A stretch of 64,000 nucleotides of DNA from Zychaea mexicana (lineage: Eukaryota; Mucoromycota; Mucoromycetes; Mucorales; Lichtheimiaceae), in assembly GCF_025766255.1 (NCBI RefSeq), contig NW_026516698.1, positions 186,001 to 250,000 of the forward strand, in the 5' to 3' direction. The notes beneath the pieces are model-generated. The model saw only the letters and a program-made list of their open reading frames with translations, searched no databases and was not told the DNA's origin. Each line of letters starts with the position of its first letter. Positions within the stretch are counted from its first letter, which is position 1. The translations under genes and the position numbers were made by a program. Below are positions 33,285 through 46,528 of this stretch, one piece after another.

Positions 33285-34961
33285 CTACTATTTTGCTGCT
33301 GCTGCTGGTTGTCGCAGTTAGTAAAAGTGGGTAATCTGGGTTGTGTGTCACGACCATGATGCATGGGAGAAAAAAATATGCGACGACGCATAGGTTACCC
33401 GTCATTTTTCACGTTACATGATGTTACTGCACCCATAACCTATCACCCATCACCCATCATTCCTTGTCATCACATCACTTACATGTCAAAAAGGTTCAGC
33501 CCATATGTATCCGCCTGATCCCGTGTGCTACACAGCAGATCGTGAGTTGCATGAAATACGGATCACATATGAAAAAGTAGCAGCAACAAAACAACTTACA
33601 ATAACGAATACGGTCGTTCTCGTCGCCATACCTATCCAAATAAGCTATTGTCGCCGGAATGCAGCCTGTTTAATTGCTTAACTCCTGAAATGTACGGAGG
33701 TCATTCTACATCTGTACGTTTATTACTAAGCCTGTATGTATGCTATTGTAAATGTAATTGTAATTGACGATCCTACTGGTTAGTACGTATTCCTACAACG
33801 GATCCATAAGCAAATTAAGAAGTTGTGCCGTCGTTGTTGTCTCTTTTTCCCTTTTGTTGTGCTGTCCATTCAAAATGTAAATAAACAAATAAACAAACAA
33901 ATAAACAAACAAAGTTTAAACACGAATCAGATTTGTTGCAAATGGCGTGTACCAGTGTATAGTCGCTTGAAAAGATTTACTATATGTATCGCCTTTTGCT
34001 TTCTTCTCAAAGATTTACAACAGACAGTAACAACGGTAACAGCATTCCTAAAAGCATCATTCATCTGTATTGTAAGTGGCACGGACTTTTGAGACATCCC
34101 TATTGTTCTGAACTGTCGACTATGTACTACATAATGTACACAGAACTCGTTGGTGTATAAAAGTATTAACCGGAAAAACAACTGGCGACAAACAGTTGCT
34201 CTACTTTTTGTTTACACATCTTCGATTTTCATCATCACATGCTTCCGTTGCCTTGTTGTTACTACTTGCTAATTGTTCCTACTTCAGTCTTTCCCCGTGT
34301 CACCTTACAATCTGTTGACTCTCAGAGTCTGAATCATCCGTTAGCTCTTCTTGCTTTTTTACCTCATTAATTCCCTTCCTTCTTCTGATGACATCTTCTT
34401 ATTATAATACATAGCGTGGTTATAGTTCCTGTCCATCCCAGGACCGCAACAGAAACCATAGTCTGGGACTATATTTACCTATATCGATACGGTTATTGCT
34501 ATATTGTTTTTCTCATTCGGTACTAGAACGATTCGGAACAAGACGTTATTTTACGTATATATTAAGAAGAGCAGACAATGGAGAAAGGAAATTACTGAAA
34601 TGTACAGCGCTGAGATAGGGAAGGCGTTGTAATTGCCATTGTCATTGTTATAGGAGCACTAATTCCACGGAAGCGGTTGAACAAGGCAATCCACCATTTC
34701 TTCTCATGTTAACACAGCATACACTCAAGGGTGTGTATCACATAATTGCACGCATGATGAATGGGCTTAAATATAAGAATCACACCAGTTACATATTTTA
34801 CATCAAGTTTATGGGGTAAAAAAAAGATGGACCATATCGTTATATTTAATGAGTTCATCAATGCGTTTACAAGTGAAGATCATTTTAAATATCTATGTAT
34901 GATAATTGCCTCTTCGTGTCAAGTATGATAATAGATATTATATTTAGAGTAAAAGTTTTGT
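33285..34961. other. Stretch without a recognisable gene, right flank of the palindrome
   Basis: Contains a short CTG-type run (33295-33308) directly after the TA and an (AAAC/AAAT)n patch at 33878-33914. No domain-bearing frame is seen. The last 500 bp is the 3' flank of the glucoamylase gene. Confidence 0.5.
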
Positions 34962-37844
34962 TCAGTGTATTGGTGCACCCTGCTTTGCCTTCGCAGCAGT
35001 AATAAATGCGGCATGGGACCAGGTGAGATCTCTGGCGCCTTGCATAATACCAGTATCTCTGTTATATTGCTCAGAGAGGGATCCATTAACGGCAGAATGG
35101 TTCTCAATGGTAGCCAAGAATTCGTCAGCAGCGAAGGCTACGTTGGAGACCATGTTGGCAAAATCTTCAGTGCCCGGTGTGTACACAGTGCCGACAGAAG
35201 CATCGGAATCAAACTTGCTAAAGAAGCCCAGGTTGACAGAGTTGACACTGATGGATGCTTGTTGTTGCCACTCCAAAATGGCACGGTAGTAGAGCTCAGC
35301 ATATGTGGCAGTGGCAATGAACCACTAGAGGACATAATTGCATTGTCAGTAATCGAACTACAGCTGAATTGGATTTGCTGCTCTTGTGCACATCATCACT
35401 ACGAGTAGTAGCGTTACGTAAAGGAACTACTCTTTTTACTTACTGGATTGCCTTGCGAGTTACCATAGCCATCATAAGAATCTTCAGGATATCGGCCAAT
35501 AGCTGTGCTGAGCCACGATGGTCTGTTTTGATTGAGCGTATACTCACTTATAAAAGAGTTTTCAATAGCGACAGCCGTGGCCAAGATTTCATCAGAGCCA
35601 GGAGTATAGAAACCTAAATTACAACCATCAAGGGACAGACATATGTGAGTAAAAATATACACCTTTTTCATGTGAAGTAATCACTTACCATCGTTCATGC
35701 TTGCAAGGTTGGCAGCAATCAATGTAGAGACATCCAAGCCGGCCTTTGAAACACCTCCCGAGAACGATTGGGTAACGGTGATGTAGTTGTTGCTAGAGGA
35801 CCAGAATGATTCGAGTCTGGTCTTGATGGATGAAGCGGTGCTTTCATAACCGCTGACACGCGAGGTGTCGCCATTGCGGGTAGCAAAATTGGCGCCATCG
35901 AGAAGAGCCTTGCGCATCACCGACAAGGTGTCTATGTTTCATCATACTAGTGAGCCAAGAGACTTTCCTTTTACATCATATAAAAATGATTATCACAAAT
36001 AGCTTACACATATGAATGCCATTCACTTCTTCCCAAAGATCGAAGCAAACGTTAGACCAAGTATCAACAACATAATCAAGATCGGTGTAAATGGCTATAA
36101 AAAAGATCACAGACCATAATGTGTCAATGATCGTTTGTTATCTATGACAGGAAAACTCCGTGTTGCTGATGGTGAGTAAAGTATAGAAAATTTACATACC
36201 TGGCTTCAGCGTGTCAGTAACATAGGAAACATCACCGCCCTGAGCGATATAGCTGTCTGCGATCAAAATCATGGTTGAAGCACGCTCTGCAGGTCCATCA
36301 TTTTGGGGTCTAATGCATAAATGAATGTGAGTACATTGTTGCAAACAAAAGATTCATCCAACCTTTCAGTGCATATCACATAATACAAAAAATACAGCCT
36401 TTTCTGTCCTCTAGTTCCATAATTACTGTACCTTCCCCACGCACCGGTGTAACCGCTTCCATCCTATAATGAATCGTATATTATTAACACTAGTATTGCT
36501 ACTCTTTTTGTCCTCACTTTTTTATCCTTGCTCTTCAGTATCACTTAGCCCTGTTTTTATAAAATTTCTCTACTTACCACATTGAATTTGGGCTCGCCCA
36601 AACAGTCGCAGACGGTATCCACATTCATGGAGCTGATGGAGAACGTAACATAGTCGGTCAAGGCATTTAACAGATTTGTGTCACCAGCTTCGGTTGTGTT
36701 GTACATGTATACCATCACGCGTGCAACCATTGCAGCATCTCGCGTCCAAATGTAAAAATAATCTGGGTTACTAGTCGACAAAGAGGCAACGATAGAGCCA
36801 GTCACTGCACCTGATGGGTTTACCTGGGAACAAAAAAAGAGAATGTAAGAAAATTCGATTAATTGAATGGCTTGTAATGTATGCTGCACTATACAGAGTA
36901 TTGTTGACTTACATTCATCATAAGGTTTGGCCAGCTGATATCCAATTGAGCGCTTGCCCATTCGCTGATGGTGGCATTGCCCTCTGGAACACCAGTAGAC
37001 GTAGGAACAGATGTCGCAGTGGTAGTAGTTGTCGATCCACCATCCGTAGTAGTAGTAGGAGTGCTAGTGGTAGAAGTGGGAGCAGCAGTGGTTGTGGTAG
37101 GGGTCGATGTCTCGGTGATATCTGGTACAAACGTAACATATAAAGTTAGCAATAATCCTTCCCGTTGTACGTGCAACCCAATTAGGAGGCAGTATATGTG
37201 CAGCTGCTTCATTATGAAGGCTTCAAAGATGTAGCTCATACTCTGCTTACCGTAGTTCTGGCTGTCGTTATTGTCATAATAGATTGATCCAGATACGTCA
37301 TACTAAAACCCGAAATTGTTCAGACATAGATGTCAAGGTTATCTGAAGTTATATCTTTACTGCAGAGCTCTATTGCTGACGTGCACAATATATATAAAAT
37401 GGCGATTGGGACTTACTCTCAAATAACTTTGGCTGATACCGGCAGATCCAATCGTGGTTGAAAATTCCCAGTACTCATAGTTGGTGTCTGCGATGGATTC
37501 GGAATAACTAGCTGCCACAGAGTTGCCATTGTCGTTCCAGTCATCAGAAGCATCGGACCAGAACACGTTGACTTCTTTGGTGTACGCAATGTTTTGAACC
37601 TAGATATCAAAATACAAAGGGAGTTAACGAGTAATCAGAGAGTTTAGTTATTGTGCATCATAGATCCTGCCACTTTATTATTATGGCTTCCATAACTTAC
37701 GAAAATTCGACCAGCGAATACATTTTCGGAATAAGTATAGGACTCCAACTGAATAGGCACCGAAGGTACATCAACAGCTATTGTACCCGTGACTGCAGTA
37801 GCCGCAGCTAAAAGCAGGCTTTTCCAAAGATGAACTGGTCTCAT
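34962..37844 (-). CDS. amyA: Glucoamylase, CBM21 starch-binding domain plus GH15 catalytic domain
   Basis: Eleven exons on the complement: 37844-37701, 37599-37417, 37302-37251, 37121-36913, 36823-36578, 36463-36432, 36309-36200, 36094-36008, 35931-35689, 35613-35444, 35324-34962 (612 aa; Rhizopus enzymes are about 604). All introns are GT-AG and in phase. Secreted: a signal peptide ([20 protein letters not shown]) precedes a CBM21 domain to about residue 126. A Thr/Pro linker runs to about 172, followed by the GH15 domain. Motifs seen: [13 protein letters not shown], the general-acid block [29 protein letters not shown], the general-base block [10 protein letters not shown] and [11 protein letters not shown]. 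It releases glucose from the non-reducing ends of starch. An N-terminal CBM21 is the mucoralean arrangement; ascomycete enzymes carry a C-terminal CBM20. The gene symbol follows Rhizopus usage. Both catalytic glutamates are present, so it should be active. Confidence 0.95.
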
Positions 37845-37910
37845 TGTCGAAATCTGTCACTTGCAAAAAAAACTTAGGCGATAAAAGGAATAGGTCTTTT
37901 TTTTGGGCAT

Positions 37911-37917
37911 TTATATA
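37911..37917 (-). promoter_or_regulatory. TATA box of the glucoamylase gene
   Basis: TATATAA on the minus strand, about 67 bp upstream of the ATG at 37844, followed by a T-rich leader. A TATA element is expected for a strongly regulated secreted enzyme. Confidence 0.5.
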
Positions 37918-37929
37918 TGATCTTGACAT

Positions 37930-40755
37930 GACCATTTTCTCGTGGACTTACTAGCAATGAAGTTAACTTTTTTTTTCAGTCCATCTCCCAGATGTACGAC
38001 TATTTGTTATTCCGTATCCCGCCTATACCGCTTTTCTGTTACAGTGATCATTGTTTTTTACATGTGAAATTAATTAATGCGGGATCTGGTGCATCGTAGC
38101 ACAGCATAGCATTACCTTTTCTATTTTGTGCTGCTCCACATAATTTCTCCAGTAAGAGGTATCGTAGCCGCCTGTAGTGGCTGGTTGATTGTCGCGCTTC
38201 AACTATATACCATGGATAGCTTGAATATGTGTTGTTTTGTAAACTCAGGGATAATGTTAATGTATCCTCAGATGCACCTTTTTTTTCTTGCAATATGTAG
38301 CAATGTAGTGCGTGTGTGACACGGCGTACGTGTTAATTATTGTAGCTACATGTATCAATGTGAGAGAATGGTTGAATGAAAACGACGGCCTGGACCGAGG
38401 ATGTTAATATTTTACATTGCAACAGCAGTCATGATTTCGTCTATACTGCAGCCACAGCAGCAATAAAGTAATTCTTTGTAGGAGAAACTTACTGTGCCAG
38501 AGTTATTTTATCCGTGGGAATGAGTTTTAAGAGTTGACGCTGAACCCGTCAATTCCGTTTGTTTGTACCTTCGGCTTACTATAAAGTCGTTGACCAGCAG
38601 AAGGGAAGTGTGGTTGATGTGGAATAACGTGTTGTTTTTTTCAGTTGTCCGACTATTGTTTCGCGTTATTAGCACAACATGCCTTTTGATCGTGATCGAA
38701 TTTTCAATATATTATTTGTCACCCTTCCCTCTTACTACTACGTGAATTATACTTATGCCCCGCGTGGTCTGTATTTCGTTGTACGACACTTCAAGAAGAA
38801 CTTGAGTGCGCATTTTTCTTGGCGCACAACGAAGGATAAATTTCAATGGGCTTCATGAAGCATAATCAAAAACCCACGATTAATTCTCGTTTCTTCATCA
38901 ATAAAACATAGATATCGTATAACATTGAGAATCGATCCCTAAAGGTACGGACGTGTTGTATTTGTATATATGGTAAAACTATTCTCGGGTTTGTAGCGAA
39001 GTGGATGAATAAAGTGCACCCATCTCTTTGTTTCTTCTGTACATTAGTTATATTGCACTGTACTGTACATTGAGGAGAAAAGACTGAGGATATCGTACAT
39101 ACCAATCATCCGGGTCATGTATATCTGAAAGAAGCGGAATTGATTTGCACGACGCATAATTTTTCTTCGTATATTTTCCAAAAATTATGGATAACCCGCG
39201 GCATCTGTGTTTCATCCCATCCATCCGGGGATCGATCGTATGGTACATGCAGCATCGTCAGTAACTGCTTTATCAACAAGGTCTTGACAATACAGTACAT
39301 AGCTCATTATCCCACATATACATCCTTGTTTTGTGGGTGTTGTCATCATCGTCATCATTCATCTATCCGGCCGGGTTTGTACTACTGTACCTGAATCGCA
39401 GTTCAATGCCACTTTCACGCTGTCAGTATATCTATTTTCGCGTCCCTAATTGTGCGAGCGTCTTTCTGAGATGTGAGAAAAATAACATTTTCCTGTCCTT
39501 TCTTCCATGGTGTAGCCAGAGGGGGAAAAAGGAAGTTTACAGATACTATATGCCGAGCGAGGTTAATATTTGCTGTCGCATTAATAGTATTACTGTACTA
39601 GGTCCGCTTCCTTTCTGTGTTACTAACCTGGAAACGTTTCTTTGTAAAAAGAAAATAGGTCGCGCTATGCTAGATTGGCATATACAACAAAGAAACAGTA
39701 GCGCGCTAAAAGAAATTTATACATATACGACATGGTCGTTATGACGATGTCCTTATTGACGGGATTTCTTTTTCTTCATTTAGCCCCTGAAACCAAAGTT
39801 CACTTCCGTATCCCGGCGATAATGCGTCTGTTCATGCTAGCAGCCTCCTGTTACCATGGCAGTATAATAATCGCATACACTGCTGTTTATCGCAATCAGT
39901 TTTGATGGTTCTATCAACAACTATACATTTCTCCGATGGTACCTCTACTAGGCAGTGAGGAAGGCGTCATTTTTTTTTGAAAAAGGAAAAGCCTTCTGAC
40001 AGTAGGTACCACTACCCCATATTCTTTCACTGCTTCCACAATTATATGGGTGAAAGTTTAACTTACCAATTGCCATAAAGGAACCAATTTTATTAGCTTC
40101 CTTGTTTTGTTACTACTGTAGGCAGCAGTATATACTAATACATCATAATTATTATACATCTCAGTGTTTGTTGTCTGGATCAAGTGTCATCTATTATTAG
40201 GTTATACAAAATATTCATTGTGTCTTATGCTGAAAGAATGATGATTTTAACGCACGTCAGCTATACATACATCGCTTCGGTTTGCGTGATCAATAAAGAG
40301 TTCGTATATTAACAGTTGCTGATAATAAAGAAAACTTGATACTTTTAAACGGTTTAGCCATTGTGTACAATGCAGGCAACGTTGCCTTCCGACAGCACAG
40401 GGGAAAAGGGGCTAAACCTTAGTGCACGCACATTTTCATGGTTTCTTCTTAGATGATGCCGTGGTAGCAAATGTAGAATATCACTAAAAATCGATATGTA
40501 GCAATCGCGTTGTACTTTAAGTCCGGCTAATGTATCATAAAGAGCTATTAGCACTATTGCCACCAGTACAGTAGTGTCCCCTGACGAGGATGCTTTCTAT
40601 ATGATCATTTTGATTGTTCGAAAATTGTCATTCAGAAAATCTAATTTCCTCTGTTAGTCGCCGACCCTCCTTACACTCTGTATATGCACTGACAACAGCA
40701 GTATATTTATTTATCGCTTCAACATTTCATGAGTAGGTTTTTAAAATAGAAAATT
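37930..40755. other. Intergenic stretch without a recognisable gene
   Basis: 2.8 kb between the divergent glucoamylase and beta-barrel genes, presumably the upstream regulatory region of both. Short frames on both strands show no domain. Confidence 0.5.
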
Positions 40756-40763
40756 TGAAAAAG

Positions 40764-40770
40764 TATAAAT
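40764..40770 (+). promoter_or_regulatory. TATA box of the second beta-barrel gene
   Basis: TATAAAT about 90 bp upstream of the ATG at 40856, followed by a CAAC/CTAC-rich leader. Confidence 0.5.
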
Positions 40771-40855
40771 AAGAGCATCCAAACCACTACTATCCTTTGT
40801 TTAACTCATCGAAAATACTCATCTGCAACAACCGCAACTTACAATACTACCTACA

Positions 40856-41320
40856 ATGCTACAAAACAAATTATTAATCATCCGTCACTACTTTGTGCTT
40901 TGCGCTTTGTTGGCGTTTTTGGGTGCTTTCTCCATTGCTCAGCAGCAACAACAGCCACCCGCAGCACCAGCAACGACGACGAATAGTACTAGTACTACGA
41001 CAACGACGACCAAGCAACCTCAAGTTTATTCGGGCTGGGCTACATACCATAACGCGGCTGGCGAAGAAGTTGGCTCTTGTGGCCAACCTGCCAACGACAA
41101 CGACTATATAGTATCTTTGAGTGCCAAGATGATGTCCCAAGAATACCAGTGTGGCCGAAACGTTACGCTGACGACCGGTCGTAAATCCGTCAACGTGATG
41201 GTCACAAGCACCTGCGAAGGTTGTTCTCAATATGACGTTGTTCTTACCCCCGCTGCTTTCAAACGATTGGGTAGCATCGCTCAGGGCCGCATCCCTGTCA
41301 AATGGTCTTTTTCTGATTAA
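40856..41320 (+). CDS. Secreted double-psi beta-barrel (RlpA/expansin-like) protein, single exon
   Basis: 154 aa, intronless, ATG at 40856. Seen: an N-terminal hydrophobic signal segment (HYFVLCALLAFLGAFSIAQ); a Gln/Pro then Thr/Ser-rich linker (about 31-58); then a compact double-psi beta-barrel beginning YSGWATYHNAAGEEVGSCG. It continues with the Cys pair motif TSTCEGCSQYDVVLTP and ends AFKRLGSIAQGRIPVKWSF. The D-V/L-x-L-T/S-P-x-A-F-x-x-L-G pattern is shared with the larger gene at 4918-6136, but that one has four exons and an extra N-terminal domain. Such proteins are secreted. They are structurally related to expansins and barwins, but the carbohydrate-binding module of true expansins is absent. 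Sugar-polymer interaction is plausible but unproven. Confidence 0.9.
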   Translation: MLQNKLLIIRHYFVLCALLAFLGAFSIAQQQQQPPAAPATTTNSTSTTTTTTKQPQVYSGWATYHNAAGEEVGSCGQPANDNDYIVSLSAKMMSQEYQCGRNVTLTTGRKSVNVMVTSTCEGCSQYDVVLTPAAFKRLGSIAQGRIPVKWSFSD

Positions 41321-42349
41321 AAAACCAGCTACTCATCAGTAAAAACAACCCATCTTATATTGCTTTAGTAGTATCATTATGTTAGAGAGTAGCAGTATCT
41401 TGATTCCCTTTTTGCATGTAGCATCCATACGCTTTAGATTGGATTATATATGCTGTTGTTTTACTAAAATAAAACACGTCGTACATACACTTTTTTTTAC
41501 TTTAATCGTATACTCACATAGCATTCTCTACAATCACAAGTACTGCAGCGCATACAGCCCAAACGATGAGAACAAGATGCTTGTATACTATAGATAACAA
41601 CAGTAGCTAATATGGATTTGCTAGAGTAGCTATAAATAAACAACAGCCCTGCAGGTGCATTTCGTGGTTAGCCCTCTTGCATATTGCAGTCTTTTTGATT
41701 TTCCCTTTTTAAACAAAGTCTAAGGACCCATCCACAGCTAAGCAGTACGGTGCTATTACTATACACGTATTACTTTGCAGCTTATATCATCATACTTCCC
41801 TTGGAAGACCTTTGTTCAATCATATCATATTGGAAGAAAAGTAGTGTATATTGTATCTTGCTTTCCTGACGTCTTTAGTATGCCCGATCGAATCTTAGTG
41901 ATATGTTGTGATGCCAATGATGGTAATGCTGGTGTATCTCATCACCGTTTAGCAAAGTAGTATACCATCTAAATACTAATCCATGTTGTAAGCCAAGGCT
42001 GGAAACGCTTGGCGCCCAGGAAACGTTTTGTTTGTGAACGATGATGTAAGTTCGTGTAATGTATAATTTACTGTTGGATGACCGATCATTCACCTCATAT
42101 GCCCTCTGCAGGGACACGCGCAAATGCGATCTAATCGTATTAGCATCTCCACTTATCCGAAGGTGAATCAGGGCACTGCACACAGTCTGCATGCAAAGCA
42201 CGCAGAAAGCAAAGTGTTTTTGGCAAGGAATAGTTCCTCTTTGTCCACACGTCCTTCCATTCCCTTCCCTCTCCCCCTTTCTCTCCAATCACCACAATTA
42301 CCTCTTCTCCTTCGTTTTTTCCTATACATATTTTAAGAATCATATCGAC
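41321..42349. other. Intergenic stretch, 5' leader of the acyltransferase gene
   Basis: No coding evidence. The final 130 bp before the ATG at 42350 is pyrimidine-rich (TTCCATTCCCTTCCCTCTCC), a common feature of fungal 5' leaders. Confidence 0.5.
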
Positions 42350-43635
42350 ATGCCCTTATATATACCACTTGGAGCTGCCAAGCCATGGGTCGACATATTG
42401 CTCCCTCAGCCGATCGTGTTGACGTTCGACCAAATAATACCCTTTTACCTTGTACTCCTCTCCATAGATTATACAATGTTGCGCAAAGAAAGCCTAATAC
42501 CGTTGACGCCCGTGCAATTTCGTGTCATTTTGGGATTGGTCCATGCCGCAATCCCCTTGTACATTGTGTCAACGAGCGTGGTGGCCAATCTGTTTTTTGC
42601 AGCGATTCCCTGGTTTTTTGTGTCGTATGGTGCGTCGCTTCCGTTGGAACGTATCACACTGTGTGAAGCATATCGTGTTTTCATGGCTGTCGTGACCGAC
42701 CATAAACGTACTATTCCTGTTGCTGCTGTCGGTGGTAATGAAGTGGCTCACCAACAACAGCAGAAGCAACAGCGTGCAGCACAAAATCGGTGGCATGGTG
42801 TTATCAAGGTGGCACGTGGTACAAGCAAGTTGATTTTCCTCCATCAATGCATCGAGCCCTGGCTTCCCGCAAACAATGCATACATTCTTTCTTTGCCCTG
42901 GTTCGACTGGAGAAGCCTGACACTGACCATGCTGTACGGTACCAAGGGGTATTGCTTTCTTGGCATAGTGGATATTGGAATGGGCTTGGAAGAGCTCGTG
43001 CTTGCCGAACCTATGATCGACCTTTTCAATTCGCCTATTATATCATCAAGTCCAAGGGATTTCTGGAGGTGAGAAAACGGATAATAATACATGGGGAAAA
43101 ATGAGAAGAGTCCGGGTCTCAACTATTTTATATTATTGCAAACGATTTTTATAGTCGAAGATGGAACAGGGCAGTTAGAAACCTTCTTCATCGTATCGTT
43201 TTCATGCGAGGCAAGAATGATGGTTGCACCAGCGTGATGGATGGCAAGAAAAAGAAAAAACAACATGATATGAAGAAGAAGGACAGCAATAATACATTAT
43301 TAGCAGTGGGTTCAAGAAACATAATGGGTTTCATGGCTTTTGTCGTAAGCGGTGTCTTCCACGAGCTTATAATTGCTTCCATGTTCAGAAGATTCACGCT
43401 CGAAAATCTCGTCTTTTTCACGTTGCATGGCGTTGCGGTCTGGATACAACTAACCGTGCGCGACTGGGCGAAATGGTCAAAGGATGAACCACACGGCGCA
43501 TCAAGGCTCATCTGCGTTGCCCTTCATTTGATGTTTCTTGCGGTAACAGGACGTTTCTTCCTTGCACCCTACTTGCGATATTACTGCTCGGGTTGCTCGC
43601 CTATTGATCTTTATAAAAACAGTACAACATATTAA
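42350..43635 (+). CDS. Wax-synthase-like membrane-bound O-acyltransferase (MBOAT)
   Basis: Two exons, 42350-43068 and 43155-43635 (399 aa), joined at an AG/T codon to give DFWSRRWNRAVRNLLHR. ATG at 42350. Seen: several hydrophobic segments (IIPFYLVLLSIDY, FRVILGLVHAAIPLYIVST, NLFFAAIPWFFVSYG and near the C-terminus); the DFW-x-RRW-x-R motif of the wax-synthase domain family; SGVFHELIIA, with the likely catalytic His; and FFTLHGVAVWIQ. The family transfers an acyl group from acyl-CoA to an alcohol or other lipid acceptor in the ER membrane. The acceptor cannot be read from the sequence. A Lys-rich insert (KKKKKQHDMKKKD) and a Gln-rich stretch are low-complexity loops. It is not a sterol acyltransferase (ARE1/2) by motif. 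Confidence 0.82.
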
Positions 43636-45700
43636 CTATATCAGCATGCAGACATAGCTCTTCAGTAGCGCTATTGTATGATACTAGATCGCATATGCAT
43701 AATAAGCACACATGGCTCATAATAGAAAAATAGTCTTTTTTAATTACTGTAATAATCTAATACAAACGAGTACGTGAGGGTCGATGATGTGTAACGAACA
43801 ATTAGCCTACTACGTTTTAGCGTCGTTGGATCCGGTGTCGAGCAACTATTTGAATGATCTGGGCATGACGATCGCTGCTATTGATGCTGCTGCTGTAAGG
43901 GATCTGGTGAATGCACATTCGCCATTGTACAGAGCCATTGTATCATTCTAGCACCCTTCATCTCAATTCTCCACCAAGTGCAGCCCGTTAACAACGAAGA
44001 GAAAGATAGAATGCGACATGCAGACGCATAGAGAGCAATTCTAAAGGGGCTCACTTCTAGTAATGATATGTTGCGGTATACTGCACACTCATTTCTCTTC
44101 CTTTGTTGGACTTAACATAAATGTAACGCTCCGGCTTTGGACTTACTATCACAGTGAGCATACTCGCCACGCATAGTCTTTTTTGCTCTCTCAAAGTGTA
44201 CAATTTCAATATGAATATTTTTTGGTTTTCAGAAAACATAGCCACTGATGATGCCGCGAGAATAAGCATTCTTACCGAGCAACTGTTAGTTTGATACATA
44301 AACCATCACAATTGATTAGAATTTCATGTAATGCGTCTTTCCCGATAATATATACAGTATGTACCTGCTATATTGTGTATGTAATTGAACCTCTTGGAGA
44401 AACATACACCGACGTAGCGAAGGTTTAACAGGTAAATCATATCTGGGAACTGTGCCCGTTTTGTGTTCAGCTAACTTCTATTTATTGAACCGGTGGTTGT
44501 TGTTCGTATATAAACTAGGATAGACAAGAATCTTTTTTATTATCATAACTCCCAATTTCAGAGTATATCTAACGTCATATAGTAACATTTATGGACAGCT
44601 GTATTTATACTTTTTTGGTATGTTATAATGAATGTTTTTATTTCAACATCAAAGAAAGGTCAGCTGTCATACTAAAACAAAAATTGGGCGTACAAATAAC
44701 GTATGTTACATATTGTCGAAAACAAACACGGTGGATCTTGAAGATAGATCCAGTTATCGACTCAGTTTGACTGGAGGAGACTATCGCCCCGTTTGGCTTA
44801 TCCGTGTTTTTGATTGGCAAAAAGTGCCAGTTCCATGTTGCAGTGAAATCACACACACACACACACAAAGAAGCATTTCTTTATAAACAGATGAGTAAAA
44901 ACGCATGTATATAGACTGATATGTAATTGAGTAATTGTAGATGCAAGATACTCAAAAGGTGTTCGCTTCTGCTTCATTTCCCAGCCGCAAACATTTATGC
45001 ATATGGCTTTGCATCATAAGGTAATTCGTCGAAACCTTCAGCAATTTTGTCCATTAACCTGTCACATCATCATCACCATCCATGTCAGCTTTGCTAACCA
45101 TATCATACTACATATCCGTATTTCCAATAGCACCGGCAACCCGACATCCTTCAAATGTCGATTAATGCTGGTAATGATGAGTACCAGTGGTCTCCTGGCA
45201 CTAGCTCTAAACCACTTAAATGCTGTCGAAACTGTCTTCGAGCTCTTACATGAATATAACGCAGGTTTTGGCGATGAATCTGTCATCCGGCATCGACAGA
45301 GCACGTTATGGCACTGCAATGGGACGCGACAAACTAGCCTCTCACTAGTTTACTCGTCGCAAGGGTATTCTAGTAGATGAAGTGATACAAAGAAGATTGC
45401 TCTACAGTAATGCTTTACGTGTTTGTTACTGCTGTTACTACTACTAGTATCAATCCATCATTCTGTCAATATTATTCTCATACATACAATTCTTTCTTAC
45501 TACAACCATTCTTCATACTTTATTGATGATGGTCTGACTAAACTATTGAAGAAGAACGAGTTTTCTTGAGTATATGATAAAGCTGGTTGAATGATTACAA
45601 AGTGAACCTTTTGTTACCAAGTGGCTATATGTACTATACAACTATGTTACATTTTGTGTGCATGCACTTTGTAAACTTTAGTATATATTCAAGCTTATTC
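43636..45700. other. Intergenic stretch without a recognisable gene
   Basis: No domain-bearing frame. Contains a (CA)9 microsatellite at 44850-44867. Confidence 0.5.
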
Positions 45701-45879
45701 ACATTTACTTATACTGTAGAATTTTAATTGACTAATATTAACAGTAAATTATAATATATAAAAAACAAAAACTTTGGTTTTTTTGATTTTTATAATTTTA
45801 TAATTTTAAACTGTTTCAAAAATATTGTTTTAACTTTGGATCCAAAATATTTAAATCCTTTAAATATTATTTATTAAAA

Positions 45880-46055
45880 TGATTAAACCCGGTGGAACGG
45901 TAGTGAGCAAACCCTCCTTCTCATGAGGAGCTTGCCGACGAAATATAGCTTGATTATGATATATAGAGGTGGAAGGTTACTGGGGGTGTGCAAGCCTTTC
46001 ACGTACAGGAATATTAAAGCTAACAACTTTAGTTGTTATAGTTTAATATCCTATG
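45880..46055. other. Unassigned segment with a long imperfect hairpin
   Basis: After a very AT-rich run the sequence turns GC-balanced (CCCGGTGGAACGGTAGTGAG at about 45889), with a CTCATGAG palindrome. It then contains a 20-bp imperfect inverted repeat (AGGAATATTAAAGCTAACAA against its partner ending TTTAATATCCT, about 46009-46054). It does not match a tRNA, snRNA or ribozyme core that I recognise. It may be a structured RNA or an element end. Confidence 0.35.
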
Positions 46056-46528
46056 CTGCTGTATAAACTCGTTTTTAGTGCGCTAAGCTATGCTACCAGC
46101 ATTTCTTAATGAGGGCGACTATAAAGTATCTGCTTCATGCAGTTCACATGGATATTTTAGCTTTTGGTGATAGGCTGATAACAGTAAATAAAGCTGACAC
46201 ATTAGGTCAGGCTAATACGATGGGAGATATAGTAGGAAGGGGGGGATGGGTGTTGTATGGGTGTTGTGATTTTTTTACTCAAGCTCAGGTTGAAGGAAAT
46301 TAAATAACGCTATGATGGGTTTGGGGAGAGTTTTATTTTGTTTAAGCATCAATAAATGCAAAATACATGAACGTGCTGACATCCTAGTTTGTACATAGAC
46401 ACTTGACAGTCTAGACATTACACTTTCCACCTAGAATTCCATAAGTACAAAGCATTTTACAAGATTAGAAAGATACATAGTGTTTATCATTATACTGACA
46501 TGTAACTTAAAGTGAGAAGTCGGTGCCT

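Noticed and set aside
42191..42349. Extending the acyltransferase upstream of 42350
   Set aside because: The upstream frame is pyrimidine-rich leader sequence. The ATG at 42350 starts the first plausible residues, and the product already has the expected family length.
45890..45960. Possible hammerhead ribozyme around CTCATGAGGAG...CGACGAAA
   Set aside because: The CUGANGA core is not present; only a GAAA-like string is. No three-helix arrangement could be drawn.
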